A DNA stretch of 64,000 nucleotides from Marisediminitalea alba (GCF_002993365.1 NZ_PVNP01000016.1:1-64000); one strand, 5' to 3'. Numbered from the stretch's first letter, positions 25,923-35,369 are shown. Translations and numbers: made by a program. Notes: generated by a model from the sequence alone, not told the origin.

Positions 25923-27689
25923 TTGAGTCGTAGTCGCACGCGCATTCTTTTTCTGGCAGGGTGCTTAACCCTGTCTTCCAGTTTTCATGCTCTGGCTCAG
26001 CAAACCCCGGCACCCCGTGAAGCGGGCGAGCCGGAGGCCGCTACCGGTTATATCGAGAAAAAAGCCCATATCAGTCAGGACTACATGGTGGTTGCTGCCA
26101 ATCCTTATGCCTCCTGGGCGGGTAAGAACATTATCGAACAGGGCGGTAGTGCCATCGATGCGGCAGTAGCCGTGCAGGCCATGTTAACCCTGGTAGAGCC
26201 ACAATCGTCTGGTATTGGCGGTGGCGCTTTTATGTTGTACTGGGATAACAAAGCCAAAAAGCTGCACACTTTCGACGGCCGCGAAATGGCCCCGGCAGGA
26301 GTGAATGCCTACTGGTTTATGGAACACGGTAAGCCCATGAAATGGCTGGATGCGGTGGTTGGCGGTAAGTCAGTTGGCGTACCGGGCGCACTCAAGGCGT
26401 TAGAAACGGCTCACGGCCAGTTTGGTAAACTCGACTGGCCGGTATTGTTCCGCGACGCTATTAATACCTCAGAAGAGGGATTTAAGGTATCCAAGCGGCT
26501 GGAAAAACTGGTCACCATGGCCGAACAGTACCACAAGGGCATGAAAACCTTTCCCAGCACGGCAACCTACTTTTACCCGGCAGGCAAGCCACTAAAGGCT
26601 GGTACTACGAAAAAGAATCAGGCGTTAGGCAAAACCTTGCGCAATATTGCAGAGCAGGGCGCAGATTATATGTACACCGGCGAGCTGGCAGCAAAAATTG
26701 CGAAAGCTGTGCAAGGCGTAGAAATTAACCCTGGTGCGTTAACCGCCGAGGATATGGCCAATTACAAAGCGATTGAGCGCAACGGTGTGTGCGGTGAGTA
26801 CCGTAGTAAGCAAATCTGCGGCATGGCGCCACCCAGTTCAGGAGGCATCAACGTTTTTCAGGTACTTAAACTGTTGGAAGGCTTTGATTTATCTGAATAC
26901 CCCATCGACAGCGTAGAATTTGCCAATCTGTATACGCAGGCGAGCGCCTTAGCCTATGCCGATCGGGAAAAATACATTGCCGACAGTGACTTTACCAATC
27001 TGCCTTACGGGGCGTTGATTAACGAAGGTTACCTGCATCGCCGCGCCGAGAGCATTAAGGTTGATAAGCCGTGGCGCTTTGCTCGCCCCGGTGAACCGTT
27101 TTCTACCCAGGTCAGCCAGGGTAGCTCTCTGGAACAGCCGAATACCAGCCACTTTGTTATCGTTGATAAAGAGGGGAACGCGGTATCCATGACTACCAGT
27201 ATCGAGTTTATGTTTGGTTCGGGCATTATGGTTGACGGCTTTTTGCTAAATAACCAGTTAACCGACTTCTCATTCTCGCCATCGATGAACCGCTTCCCGG
27301 TACCTAACCGGGTAGAGCCACACAAACGTCCGCGCAGTGCCATGAGTCCTACCATGGTATTTAACGATCAGGGCGAGCTTGAAATTCTGGTGGGTTCACC
27401 AGGCGGTAGCCGTATTGTGAGCTATGTGGCACAAACCCTGATTGGTGTGATTGACTACAACCTGGATATTCAGCAGGCCATTAACCTGCCGAAGATCACC
27501 AATCGTAACGATTACACTGCGCTGGAAAAAGGCACGCCAATAGAAGCCCTGCAGGGCCCATTGGAAGCGCTTGGCCATAAAGTCAAAGTAGTCGACCTGA
27601 ACAGTGGTCTGCACGGTATACAGGTAACCAAAAAAGGCTATGTGGGCGGCGCCGATCCGCGACGTGAAGGCGTTGCAGTAGGCAAATGA
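25923..27689 (+). CDS. ggt: Gamma-glutamyltranspeptidase
   Basis: This 588-residue periplasmic Ntn-hydrolase cleaves gamma-glutamyl bonds such as that of glutathione and self-processes into two subunits. It has a signal peptide ending near LAQQ (about residue 26). The autocatalytic threonine is in NTSHFVIVDKEGNAVSMTTS (Thr at about 407), and the lid/substrate motif PSSGGINVFQ and the SPGGSRIVSYV glycines are present. The start is TTG at 25923, with GAGGAAG about 8 nt upstream. It releases cysteine-containing peptides, which fits the nearby sulfur-metabolism genes (inference). Confidence 0.95.
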   Translation: MSRSRTRILFLAGCLTLSSSFHALAQQTPAPREAGEPEAATGYIEKKAHISQDYMVVAANPYASWAGKNIIEQGGSAIDAAVAVQAMLTLVEPQSSGIGGGAFMLYWDNKAKKLHTFDGREMAPAGVNAYWFMEHGKPMKWLDAVVGGKSVGVPGALKALETAHGQFGKLDWPVLFRDAINTSEEGFKVSKRLEKLVTMAEQYHKGMKTFPSTATYFYPAGKPLKAGTTKKNQALGKTLRNIAEQGADYMYTGELAAKIAKAVQGVEINPGALTAEDMANYKAIERNGVCGEYRSKQICGMAPPSSGGINVFQVLKLLEGFDLSEYPIDSVEFANLYTQASALAYADREKYIADSDFTNLPYGALINEGYLHRRAESIKVDKPWRFARPGEPFSTQVSQGSSLEQPNTSHFVIVDKEGNAVSMTTSIEFMFGSGIMVDGFLLNNQLTDFSFSPSMNRFPVPNRVEPHKRPRSAMSPTMVFNDQGELEILVGSPGGSRIVSYVAQTLIGVIDYNLDIQQAINLPKITNRNDYTALEKGTPIEALQGPLEALGHKVKVVDLNSGLHGIQVTKKGYVGGADPRREGVAVGK

Positions 27690-27720
27690 TACTTCGTTTT
27701 TAAGGTACGTCAGATATAAC

Positions 27721-27754
27721 AAAGGCCGGTAAGCATCACTTACCGGCCTTTTTT
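27721..27754. terminator. Terminator between ggt and metY
   Basis: A 13-bp perfect stem (AAAGGCCGGTAAG / CTTACCGGCCTTT) with a CATCA loop is flanked by T-runs suitable mainly for the plus strand. It ends ggt and may also stop the convergent metY. Confidence 0.9.
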
Positions 27755-27791
27755 AACTCTGAATCGCCTTATTCAGCAGGCGGCTCCTTTA

Positions 27792-29069
27792 CTAGGCGCT
27801 AACGGCGTTCAGTGCTTGTTCAACATCGGCAATGATGTCGTCGATGTTTTCAATGCCCACTGAAATTCGAACCAGATCGGCGCTTACCCCGGCACTGGCT
27901 AACTCTTCTTCGTTTAACTGACGGTGTGTGGTAGTGGCCGGGTGACAGGCCAGTGACTTGGCGTCGCCGATGTTTACCAGGCGCAAAATCATCTGCAGCG
28001 CATCAATAAACTGTGCGCCGGCTTCACGGCCGCCCTCAATACCAAAACTTAAGATGCCTGATGCCTTACCGCCGGTGATTTTCTCGCAGGTGGCGCGATA
28101 GGGGCTATCGGCCAGGCCGGCATAGTTTACCCAGCTGACTTTTTCGTGGTTACTCAGGTAGGCGGCCAGTTTTTCGGCGTTCTCGCAGTGGCGCTCCATA
28201 CGCAGGCACAGGGTTTCAAGTCCCTGCAGGATCTGAAAGGCATTCATCGGGCTGATAGCTGCGCCGGTGTTACGCAGTGGTACTACCCGGCAACGGCCAA
28301 TGTAGGCCGCAGGACCAAGGGCCTCGGTATACACCACACCATGATAGGACGGATCAGGCTCATTCAGCACGGCAAAACGTTCTTTATTGGCAGCCCAGTC
28401 AAACTTACCGCTATCCACAATGATGCCGCCCACGCTGGTACCGTGGCCGCCAATGTACTTGGTGAGACTGTGCACCACTATATCTGCGCCCAGTTCAAAG
28501 GGGCGACACAAAACAGGCGTAGCAACGGTGTTATCAACGATCACCGGCACACCATGTTTATGAGCAATTTCGGCCAGTTTCTGAATATCCACCACGTTAC
28601 CGGCGGGGTTACCGATAGACTCACAAAAAACGGCTTTGGTGTTTTCATCAATGGCTTTGTCAAAGCCATCGTAATCGTCGTGAGAGACCATTTTTACCTG
28701 CACGCCCTGGCGGGGCAACGTATGGGCAAACAGGTTATAGGTACCACCGTAAAGCTGACTGGTACTCACGATATTGCTACCTACTTCACAGATTGCCTGC
28801 AGTGCGTAGGTGATGGCTGCCATACCCGAGGCCAGTGCCAGCGCACCAATACCACCTTCCATTGCCGCCACGCGTTCTTCCAGTACCGCCGTGGTGGGGT
28901 TCATGATGCGGGTATAAATGTTGCCCGCCACCTTAAGATCAAATAAGTCAGCGCCATGCTGCGTATCGTCAAAGGTGTAGGAAGTGGTTTGATAAATCGG
29001 TACAGCCGCTGCTTTGGTAGTGGCTTCAGACTCATAGCCGTGGTGCAGTGCAATGGATTCTAATTTCAT
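27792..29069 (-). CDS. metY: O-acetylhomoserine aminocarboxypropyltransferase (sulfhydrylase)
   Basis: This 425-residue PLP enzyme converts O-acetylhomoserine and sulfide to homocysteine in methionine synthesis. Characteristic segments are the N-terminal PIYQTTSYTFDDTQHGADLF, RIMNPTTAVLEERVAAMEGG, the SQLYGGTYNLFAHTLP insert seen in MetY, and the PLP lysine in HSLTKYIGGHGTSVGG (about 204). The length exceeds MetB, as expected for MetY. No SAM riboswitch or MetJ box was seen upstream. Monocistronic. Confidence 0.95.
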   Translation of the reverse strand: MKLESIALHHGYESEATTKAAAVPIYQTTSYTFDDTQHGADLFDLKVAGNIYTRIMNPTTAVLEERVAAMEGGIGALALASGMAAITYALQAICEVGSNIVSTSQLYGGTYNLFAHTLPRQGVQVKMVSHDDYDGFDKAIDENTKAVFCESIGNPAGNVVDIQKLAEIAHKHGVPVIVDNTVATPVLCRPFELGADIVVHSLTKYIGGHGTSVGGIIVDSGKFDWAANKERFAVLNEPDPSYHGVVYTEALGPAAYIGRCRVVPLRNTGAAISPMNAFQILQGLETLCLRMERHCENAEKLAAYLSNHEKVSWVNYAGLADSPYRATCEKITGGKASGILSFGIEGGREAGAQFIDALQMILRLVNIGDAKSLACHPATTTHRQLNEEELASAGVSADLVRISVGIENIDDIIADVEQALNAVSA

Positions 29070-29191
29070 AGTGATAAATATCCTGAGGTGTCCTGATTAA
29101 AACTCGGTCAATATCATGGTTTATGTCACCTATGCCTGCAACAAGTATTTTACATTTACCGGCTGATTAACCGCTTACTCTGCTGAATTCA

Positions 29192-29205
29192 TTGATCTAA
29201 ATCAG
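29192..29205. promoter_or_regulatory. FNR/Anr-type site upstream of cytochrome c
   Basis: TTGAT-CTAA-ATCAG matches the FNR consensus TTGAT-N4-ATCAA at 9 of 10 defined positions. It lies 114 bp before the start codon of the cytochrome c gene, consistent with activation under low oxygen. Confidence 0.6.
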
Positions 29206-29318
29206 GCGGTGTTCAAACCAGTACTTTGGGAGGATTGTTGCAGAAATCCACTGTACCTATGCTTGATACCAGACACGCTTTTTCGTTCACAGAACGAGAC
29301 TAAAATGAGGAAATACCC

Positions 29319-29705
29319 ATGAAAAAATCAGTAGTTTTGATGGCAATTGGTGCAGCGCTGATGGCAAACGGTCTGGCAGCAAAAGAAACTGAGTCACAGG
29401 ACGTTAAAATGATCAATCTGGCTCATCAGAGTGGTTGCGTTACCTGCCACTCAATCGCCAGTGGCGGCAGTGGCCCGGCAGGCTTAAAGCCGATTGGCCC
29501 GGCGTGGCAGGACGTGGCGAAAAAATACAGTGACGTAGAGAATGCTCAGGAAGCGCTGGTCACTACTGTTCTGAATGGTTCAAGCCCCTATGCCAGCCAC
29601 TGGAAAGGTGAGGTAAGTGGTTTTGCGATGCCACCCAATTCAGTGGTCATCAACAAAGAACAGGCTAATGAGCTGGTGGGCTGGATCCTGCACTTAGCCG
29701 ATTAA
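29319..29705 (+). CDS. Class I c-type cytochrome
   Basis: This 128-residue periplasmic protein has a signal peptide (KKSVVLMAIGAALMANGLAA), one heme-binding CVTCH motif (about 40-44) and a likely axial methionine in GFAMPPNSVV. The IGPAWQDVAKKY segment is typical of c551/c552-like cytochromes that shuttle electrons to terminal reductases or peroxidases. An FNR-type site upstream suggests use in oxygen-limited respiration. It has a clear GAGGAA ribosome site and stands alone. Confidence 0.92.
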   Translation: MKKSVVLMAIGAALMANGLAAKETESQDVKMINLAHQSGCVTCHSIASGGSGPAGLKPIGPAWQDVAKKYSDVENAQEALVTTVLNGSSPYASHWKGEVSGFAMPPNSVVINKEQANELVGWILHLAD

Positions 29706-29751
29706 TCACTATCGATAGACAATTACGGTCCCGGCCAGCCCGGGATCGTGG

Positions 29752-30207
29752 TTATAAAAAGGGATCAGCCTGAATTTTATCGACCTTCCACTGACCGCTC
29801 ACTTTCTTAAGCTCCAGCGTACGTAAATCCTCGACTTTATCGCCGTTATACTGACCAGAAAAAAACAGCGTAACATTAGCGTTGTCGGCATATTCGGTTC
29901 GGCCAACCGACTGACTGGTTTGTGGAGTCACTTCTACTGTATCATATTTAAGGTTAAATACATGGCGCTGAACATTGTTCTGGGTGTGATAGCGTTTCAG
30001 GATCCGGGCCATTCGATCGGTACTTAACTCTACCGCACGGTCAAGGTTTTCATCCAGGTACACGCCACGAATAAACATTACCGCGGTATATTCCGGGGTG
30101 TTTTCATCGAGCATACCGTAACGGCCAATGCGCTCTTCTTTCTCGCAGGCGCTGAGCAGGAAAATAGCAATAAAAGAGATAATAAATAAACGAAAGCGTA
30201 ACGGCAT
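29752..30207 (-). CDS. Hypothetical lipoprotein
   Basis: This 151-residue protein has a lipoprotein signal (LFIISFIAIFLLSACEKE). The rest is a small alpha+beta domain with YTAVMFIRGVYLDENLDRAV and the closing KKVSGQWKVDKIQADPF, a layout similar to DUF4878/NTF2-like lipoproteins that combine a helical start with a curved sheet. I do not assign a function. ATG 30207 is preferred; the upstream in-frame start at 30219 adds four hydrophobic residues. Confidence 0.7.
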   Translation of the reverse strand: MPLRFRLFIISFIAIFLLSACEKEERIGRYGMLDENTPEYTAVMFIRGVYLDENLDRAVELSTDRMARILKRYHTQNNVQRHVFNLKYDTVEVTPQTSQSVGRTEYADNANVTLFFSGQYNGDKVEDLRTLELKKVSGQWKVDKIQADPFL

Positions 30208-30270
30208 AAAGATAACCACCGGTATTAATCAGTGCCTTACTGTAACTTTAGTCTATTTATTTGGCAAACG

Positions 30271-30301
30271 GATAAAAAAACGGGGCCATGAAGCCCCGTT
30301 T
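30271..30301 (-). terminator. Terminator of cysK
   Basis: The 9-bp stem AAACGGGGC / GCCCCGTTT with a CATGAA loop is followed on the minus strand by seven Ts. It starts 24 bp past the cysK stop codon. Confidence 0.9.
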
Positions 30302-30324
30302 CTGATTGATTATAGAGTAATCAA

Positions 30325-31290
30325 TTACTGTACTTCTTCCTGATCGCCAAAGGCGCCAGCGAATAGTGGGCTGGACAGATAACGCTCGGTACCACTGGCA
30401 AGCAGCACTACCACGATCTTGTCTTTGTTCTCAGGACGCTCAGCAAAGCGCTTGGCGGCAACCACAGCTGCACCAGAAGAAATACCCGCCAGGATACCTT
30501 CTTCTTTCATCAGGCGGTGAGCCATTTCCATACACTCATCGTTGCTGACCTGTTCTACTTCGTCTACCAGATCAAGGTCGAGGTTACCCGGAATAAAGCC
30601 GGCACCGATACCCTGAATCTTGTGTGGTCCCGGCGTCAGTTCTTCACCAGCTTTCGCTTGCGTGATAACCGGCGAATCAGTCGGTTCTACCGCTACAGAG
30701 GTAATTGCTTTACCCTGTGTGTTCTTGATGTAACGGCTAACACCGGTAATGGTACCGCCGGTACCCACGCCTGCTACAAACGCGTCAACTTTACCGTCGG
30801 TGGCTTCCCAGATCTCCGGACCGGTGGTTTTTTCGTGAATTTCCGGGTTGGCCGGGTTTTCAAATTGTTGCAGTAATACGTACTTATCCGGGTTGGAATC
30901 AACAATTTCCTGCGCGGCGGCAACGGCACCTTTCATGCCTTTAGGCGCTTCGGTAAGTACCAGGTTAGCACCCAGGGCTTTAAGCAGCTTACGGCGTTCA
31001 AGGCTCATGCTTGAAGGCATGGTCAGGGTGATTTTATAACCACGGGCCGCGGCGACGAATGCCAGCGCAATACCGGTGTTACCACTGGTTGGCTCAACAA
31101 TTTCTTTGCCTTCGGTGAGAACACCGCGTTTTTCGGCATCCCAAATCATGTTAGCGCCAATACGGCACTTAACCGAGAAACTTGGGTTACGGGATTCAAT
31201 TTTTGCGTATACGTTACCGCCAGTCACGCGCTTTAGCTTCACGAGTGGCGTATTACCAATGGCCAGTGAATTATCTTCAAATACTTGCAT
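30325..31290 (-). CDS. cysK: Cysteine synthase A
   Basis: This 321-residue PLP enzyme makes L-cysteine from O-acetylserine and sulfide. The PLP lysine is Lys41 in [14 protein letters not shown]; the substrate loop [12 protein letters not shown] and the phosphate-binding GTGGTITG are present. ATG 31290 gives the family start [19 protein letters not shown]; the longer frame to 31350 adds 20 atypical residues. It is divergent from the MoxR-like gene across an AT-rich promoter region of 181 bp that could hold a CysB site, which I could not identify. Confidence 0.96.
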   Translation of the reverse strand: MQVFEDNSLAIGNTPLVKLKRVTGGNVYAKIESRNPSFSVKCRIGANMIWDAEKRGVLTEGKEIVEPTSGNTGIALAFVAAARGYKITLTMPSSMSLERRKLLKALGANLVLTEAPKGMKGAVAAAQEIVDSNPDKYVLLQQFENPANPEIHEKTTGPEIWEATDGKVDAFVAGVGTGGTITGVSRYIKNTQGKAITSVAVEPTDSPVITQAKAGEELTPGPHKIQGIGAGFIPGNLDLDLVDEVEQVSNDECMEMAHRLMKEEGILAGISSGAAVVAAKRFAERPENKDKIVVVLLASGTERYLSSPLFAGAFGDQEEVQ

Positions 31291-31471
31291 GGTTATTCCT
31301 TTTGTTTGTCTTGGCTCCAGCGCGCTTTTGTTCAGGCTGACAAATCTCACAGAGATTATTGGTGGAGCTTATTTGGTTACCCTTATATCATTGTTATTAA
31401 GTCATAAAATGCAAAGTGATTTTTGCTATATGATATGGTTATTTTAATGGTTAAACGAAATAAGGATCCTA

Positions 31472-32308
31472 ATGGCATTTCAAGGCACCGACAGTTATAT
31501 CGCCAGCAATGACCTGCAACTGGCAGTAAATGCGGCAATTACCCTGGAACGACCCCTGTTAATTAAAGGCGAGCCGGGCACGGGCAAAACCTTGCTGGCC
31601 GAGGAACTGGCGGCCAGCTTAGGCACGGATTTAATTCAGTGGCACATCAAATCCACCACCAAAGCACAGCAGGGCCTGTACGAATATGACGCGGTGTCGC
31701 GCCTGCGTGACTCGCAGTTAGGCGATGATCGGGTGCACGACATCGGCAATTACATTGTAAAAGGTAAATTATGGGAGGCCTTTGAGGCCGAAAAACGCCC
31801 GGTGTTGCTGATTGACGAAATAGACAAAGCTGATATTGAATTTCCTAACGATCTGCTGCTTGAGCTGGATAAGATGGAATTCTACGTATATGAGACCCAG
31901 CAGCGCATTAAAGCGGCTATCCGGCCCATTGTGGTGATTACCTCCAATAATGAAAAAGAACTGCCTGACGCGTTTCTGCGGCGTTGTTTCTTCCATTACA
32001 TTAAATTTCCAACGCCAGACGAAATGCGCCAGATTGTGGAAGTGCATTTTCCCAAGATTAAATCACGCTTGTTAGAGGAAGCGTTAACGTCGTTCTTTAA
32101 ACTGCGGGATATTCCGGGCCTTAAGAAAAAGCCCTCTACCTCTGAACTGATTGACTGGCTGAAATTGCTGGTGGCCGAAGATATTCCGCCCGAGGCGCTG
32201 CAAGACAAAGAGGGTAAAACCAGTATTCCGCCGTTATATGGCGCTTTGCTTAAAAACGAGCAGGATATCCACTTGTTCGAAAAACTGGTCTTTATGGCAC
32301 GTCGCTAA
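31472..32308 (+). CDS. MoxR-family AAA+ ATPase (CoxD-like)
   Basis: This 278-residue chaperone-like ATPase has a Walker A motif (GEPGTGKT, residues 33-40), a Walker B motif (VLLIDEIDKAD, about 110) and sensor/arginine-finger region DAFLRRCFFHYIKFPTPDE. MoxR ATPases work with VWA proteins to insert metals or activate enzymes. The next gene encodes a VWA protein of the CoxE type and overlaps by 1 nt, matching the CoxD/CoxE pair that matures molybdenum-copper CO dehydrogenase. No such enzyme is in the window, so the client is unknown. Confidence 0.9.
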   Translation: MAFQGTDSYIASNDLQLAVNAAITLERPLLIKGEPGTGKTLLAEELAASLGTDLIQWHIKSTTKAQQGLYEYDAVSRLRDSQLGDDRVHDIGNYIVKGKLWEAFEAEKRPVLLIDEIDKADIEFPNDLLLELDKMEFYVYETQQRIKAAIRPIVVITSNNEKELPDAFLRRCFFHYIKFPTPDEMRQIVEVHFPKIKSRLLEEALTSFFKLRDIPGLKKKPSTSELIDWLKLLVAEDIPPEALQDKEGKTSIPPLYGALLKNEQDIHLFEKLVFMARR

Positions 32309-33486
32309 TGCTGGTCGATTTCTTTTTTACGCTCAGACGCTATGGGGTAAAAACCAGCCTGCGCGAGCTGCTGGATTTAATCCGGGCACTGGAGCAGAAG
32401 GTAATTTTTGCTGATGTGGCGGCGTTTTATCATTTAGCCCGCATTACGTTGGTAAAGGACGAGTCCCAGTTTGATAAATATGACCGGGCGTTTGCCAGTT
32501 ATTTTGAAGGGGTGGAAGCCATCGATTTGTTTGGTGCAAGCATCGATGAAGACTGGCTGCGCAAGGAATTTGAAAAACGTTTATCGGCCGAAGAACGCGA
32601 AAAGTTACGCCAGGAAGGCGGCCTCGATGAGCTGATGAAAAAGCTTCGTGAACGGCTCGACGAACAGAAAAAACGCCACGCCGGTGGGAATAAATGGGTT
32701 GGCACCGGTGGTACCAGCCCGTTTGGTGCCTATGGTGATAACCCGGAAGGCGTGCGTATAGGGCAGGACGGAAATCGCCGTTTTTCAGCCGTAAAGGTCT
32801 GGGACAAAAGGGAATTTAAGAATCTCGATGGTAATGCAGAGCTGGGTACGCGTAACCTTAAAATGGCCCTTCGCAAGTTACGCCAGTTCGCCCGCGGTGC
32901 AGCCAGCGAGGAATTAGACATCTCCTCCACCATTTCCAACACGGCAAAACAGGGTGGCCTGCTCGATATCCATATGCGCCCGGAGCGGCACAACGCCGTT
33001 AAGGTATTAATGTTCTTTGATATTGGCGGTTCCATGGACAGTTATATCAAAGGCGTTGAGGAATTGTTCTCGGCCGTTCACGCCGAGTTTAAATACCTTG
33101 ATTACTATTATTTTCACAACTGTGTGTATGAATCGGTGTGGAAAGATAATGCCCGGCGCGATAATGAGCGCATGGAAGTGTGGGATGTCATTCATAAATA
33201 CGGCCCCGACTGCAAGGTGATTTTTGTGGGTGATGCCACCATGGGACCTTACGAGATTGCTTATCCCGGCGGTAGCGTTGAACACTGGAATGAAGAGCCG
33301 GGCGCGACCTGGTTAAACCGGATTACCAGTCATTTTAGTCACTGCATCTGGCTCAACCCGCAGCCGCAGCAATACTGGGAATATTATCAGTCGGTGGCGC
33401 TGATCAAACAATTAATGGCAGACAAGATGTTCCCGTTAACTTTACAGGGCTTATCCGACGGCATTTCAGCGTTGCAAAAAAAGTAA
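32308..33486 (+). CDS. VWA-domain protein, CoxE-like
   Basis: This 392-residue protein has an N-terminal helical region (DFFFTLRRYGVKTSLRELLD), a charged linker with EEREKLRQEGG repeats, and a C-terminal von Willebrand A domain. The metal-site motif is DIGGSMDSY (about 237), in place of the textbook DxSxS; GGS-type variants are usual in this COG3825/CoxE group. It starts inside the stop codon of the MoxR gene (TAATG), so the two are made together. It probably recruits the client protein for the ATPase. Confidence 0.88.
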   Translation: MLVDFFFTLRRYGVKTSLRELLDLIRALEQKVIFADVAAFYHLARITLVKDESQFDKYDRAFASYFEGVEAIDLFGASIDEDWLRKEFEKRLSAEEREKLRQEGGLDELMKKLRERLDEQKKRHAGGNKWVGTGGTSPFGAYGDNPEGVRIGQDGNRRFSAVKVWDKREFKNLDGNAELGTRNLKMALRKLRQFARGAASEELDISSTISNTAKQGGLLDIHMRPERHNAVKVLMFFDIGGSMDSYIKGVEELFSAVHAEFKYLDYYYFHNCVYESVWKDNARRDNERMEVWDVIHKYGPDCKVIFVGDATMGPYEIAYPGGSVEHWNEEPGATWLNRITSHFSHCIWLNPQPQQYWEYYQSVALIKQLMADKMFPLTLQGLSDGISALQKK

Positions 33487-33552
33487 CAATTTGAATTTTG
33501 CTCAACGCGGCAATAAGAGTATAAATAGAATAACAATAAGGGAAACAGTGAC

Positions 33553-34761
33553 ATGACAGTCGAAGCATCAGAGCCATTACCTGATACCACCAAGCAGCAA
33601 ACCGAAGCGCCGGAGTCGTTGAGCGCTAAGGAAACCCGCGAAATTGTAACGCCATATGCGTTTGGGGTTGCCGATGAACTGCTCGGGCAGCCCCTGGCAT
33701 CGCCTATGCGGCGTTTGATTGCCCAGTGTGTAGATGTCTCCCTTGTCGTGCTGCTAAGTACAGCTCACGCGCTGGTACTGGCCTTTTTTGTGGCAATTAC
33801 GTTTTTCCGGGCCGGTAAACACCTGGCTGAGGGTGAGAAAAATCGTAGCTTTGCCAGGAAAATGTTGCGCTTCAGTGCAGCTTGTTTACTGTTCTTTGTT
33901 ACTTTTGTGGTAGTGGAATCCTACAACGCAGCACCGCCAATTAAAGAAATTTCACGTGATTCAACGTTGGCATCTTCGGTGCTGAATATGGCACAAAAAT
34001 ATGCCTGGCAAAGTTGTAAGGGGGAGTTTAGCTGTTACAGCGAAGTTGCCGCAGGCTTTGGTGAGGCATACGGTACCACCGGCGATACCGAGCAGGAGGC
34101 TATCGCCGTGTTTGATGGGTTTATAGCCGATAAGGCTCTGACCGAAGCGCAGCAAACCGAATTACGCGAGCTGTTTGTGGCCGAGTTTACTCAGAGTAAG
34201 GCTTCCAATGCAGGCAGCGAAGCGGTAAACGACGAAGTGCAGGAGGCCATCAGGGCAGGGCTGAACGCAGGTTCAATGGGAGTAATAGACCCCGACCAGG
34301 CTGAAACTTCGCCAACGCCAGAGAAGGTATCTGAACCGGCAGACGAACCGGTGTTAAAACTTGGCCTGGGAAAAGATAACGACACTGCGAAAACCAACAG
34401 TTTGATCAGCTGGGTAGATGGTATTATCAAAGATCTCGGCCTCGGTTTTGGTTGGGCTGCGCTGTATTACAGTGTGCTAACAGCGTGGTGGCGTGGCCAT
34501 ACCATTGGCAAGCGCATCATGCGCATCAAAGTTGTCAAGCTTGATGGCAGCCCGCTGAATTTATTTGAAAGTTTTGGCCGCTATGGTGGTTATACCGCCG
34601 GCATCGCCACCGGTTTACTGGGATTTTTACAGATATTCTGGGATCCTAACCGCCAGACCATTCAGGATAAAATTGCTGAAACCCTGGTGTTGTATCGTCC
34701 GCCCGGCGCCGTGCCTATTCCTCAGTTAATTAGTGAACATCACGAGCCGGAGCAGGCATGA
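33553..34761 (+). CDS. RDD-family membrane protein with large insert
   Basis: This 402-residue inner-membrane protein carries the two halves of an RDD domain: ASPMRRLIAQCVDVSLVVLL (about 51-70) and WWRGHTIGKRIMRIKVVKLD with a closing DPNRQTIQDKIAETLVLYRP. In usual RDD proteins these halves lie close together; here roughly 180 residues, including a further helix (FSAACLLFFVTFVVVESY) and a likely extracytoplasmic acidic region, separate them. Transport of ions has been proposed for some RDD proteins. It follows the CoxE-like gene by 66 bp and overlaps the next gene by 4 bp. Confidence 0.85.
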   Translation: MTVEASEPLPDTTKQQTEAPESLSAKETREIVTPYAFGVADELLGQPLASPMRRLIAQCVDVSLVVLLSTAHALVLAFFVAITFFRAGKHLAEGEKNRSFARKMLRFSAACLLFFVTFVVVESYNAAPPIKEISRDSTLASSVLNMAQKYAWQSCKGEFSCYSEVAAGFGEAYGTTGDTEQEAIAVFDGFIADKALTEAQQTELRELFVAEFTQSKASNAGSEAVNDEVQEAIRAGLNAGSMGVIDPDQAETSPTPEKVSEPADEPVLKLGLGKDNDTAKTNSLISWVDGIIKDLGLGFGWAALYYSVLTAWWRGHTIGKRIMRIKVVKLDGSPLNLFESFGRYGGYTAGIATGLLGFLQIFWDPNRQTIQDKIAETLVLYRPPGAVPIPQLISEHHEPEQA

Positions 34762-35339
34762 CCCTGCGACTGGCACTGTTAGCTGCTGGCTGTGCCAGCC
34801 GTTATGGCGGCAACAAGTTACTCGCAGTGCACCCGGCCAGTCAGCAACCGCTACTTCACCATGTCATTAGTGAATATATAAAAGCAGGGTTCACAGATAT
34901 CGTAGTGCTTACCGGCTATTGGCATAACGCTATTTGTGAAACACTGCCCACCGGCGTTACCCACCACTATGTAGACGACTGGCAGGAGGGAATGGCTGCC
35001 AGTGTGCGCACGGCTGCAGCGCTTGATTTAACAGGTTACGATGGACTAATGATTGGGCTTGGCGATCAGGCCGGTATCAGTGCAGAATTAATCAGCTCAC
35101 TGACGACAGACTATGCCAGCAACCCGGTTATCACGGCTACAAACTGCCAGGGGATCATTGGCCCGCCAGTCATATTTCCACCCCAATCACTAACTGTACT
35201 AAACCAACTACAAGGCGATAGCGGTGCCGGTAAGTATCTCAGAAAGCTGGCGTTAGTGTCTCCCGACAGCATTCAGACCAAGCGTATTAACTCGTTGACC
35301 GACATCGATTATCCGGCTGATTGGCAAAAGCTCGATTGA
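34758..35339 (+). CDS. MobA/MocA-like nucleotidyltransferase
   Basis: This 193-residue NTP_transf_3 protein starts LALLAAGCASRYGGNKLLAV, a variant of the LAAGxSxRxGxxK nucleotide-binding motif. It continues with DDWQEGMAASVRTAAAL and IGLGDQAGIS (metal/nucleotide site, usually LGDQP). The closest function in the family is CTP:molybdopterin cytidylyltransferase (MocA), which makes the cofactor of xanthine-dehydrogenase-type enzymes. Coupling to CoxD/CoxE-like genes and moeA nearby supports a molybdenum-enzyme role; this remains inference. The ATG overlaps the RDD gene's stop (ATGA). Confidence 0.8.
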   Translation: MTLRLALLAAGCASRYGGNKLLAVHPASQQPLLHHVISEYIKAGFTDIVVLTGYWHNAICETLPTGVTHHYVDDWQEGMAASVRTAAALDLTGYDGLMIGLGDQAGISAELISSLTTDYASNPVITATNCQGIIGPPVIFPPQSLTVLNQLQGDSGAGKYLRKLALVSPDSIQTKRINSLTDIDYPADWQKLD

Positions 35340-35369
35340 TTTATCAGAACCCAGCCCTATATCTGGAGA

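Noticed and set aside
28146..28946. 266-codon open frame on the plus strand
   Set aside because: It is antisense to metY, which has full family motifs. The frame is open by base composition only.
29070..29160. SAM riboswitch or MetJ operator before metY
   Set aside because: No AGACGTCT-type boxes or riboswitch core helices were found in the upstream region.
29729..29745. Hairpin TCCCGG-N5-CCGGGA after the cytochrome c gene
   Set aside because: It has no T-run on either strand, so it was not listed as a terminator.
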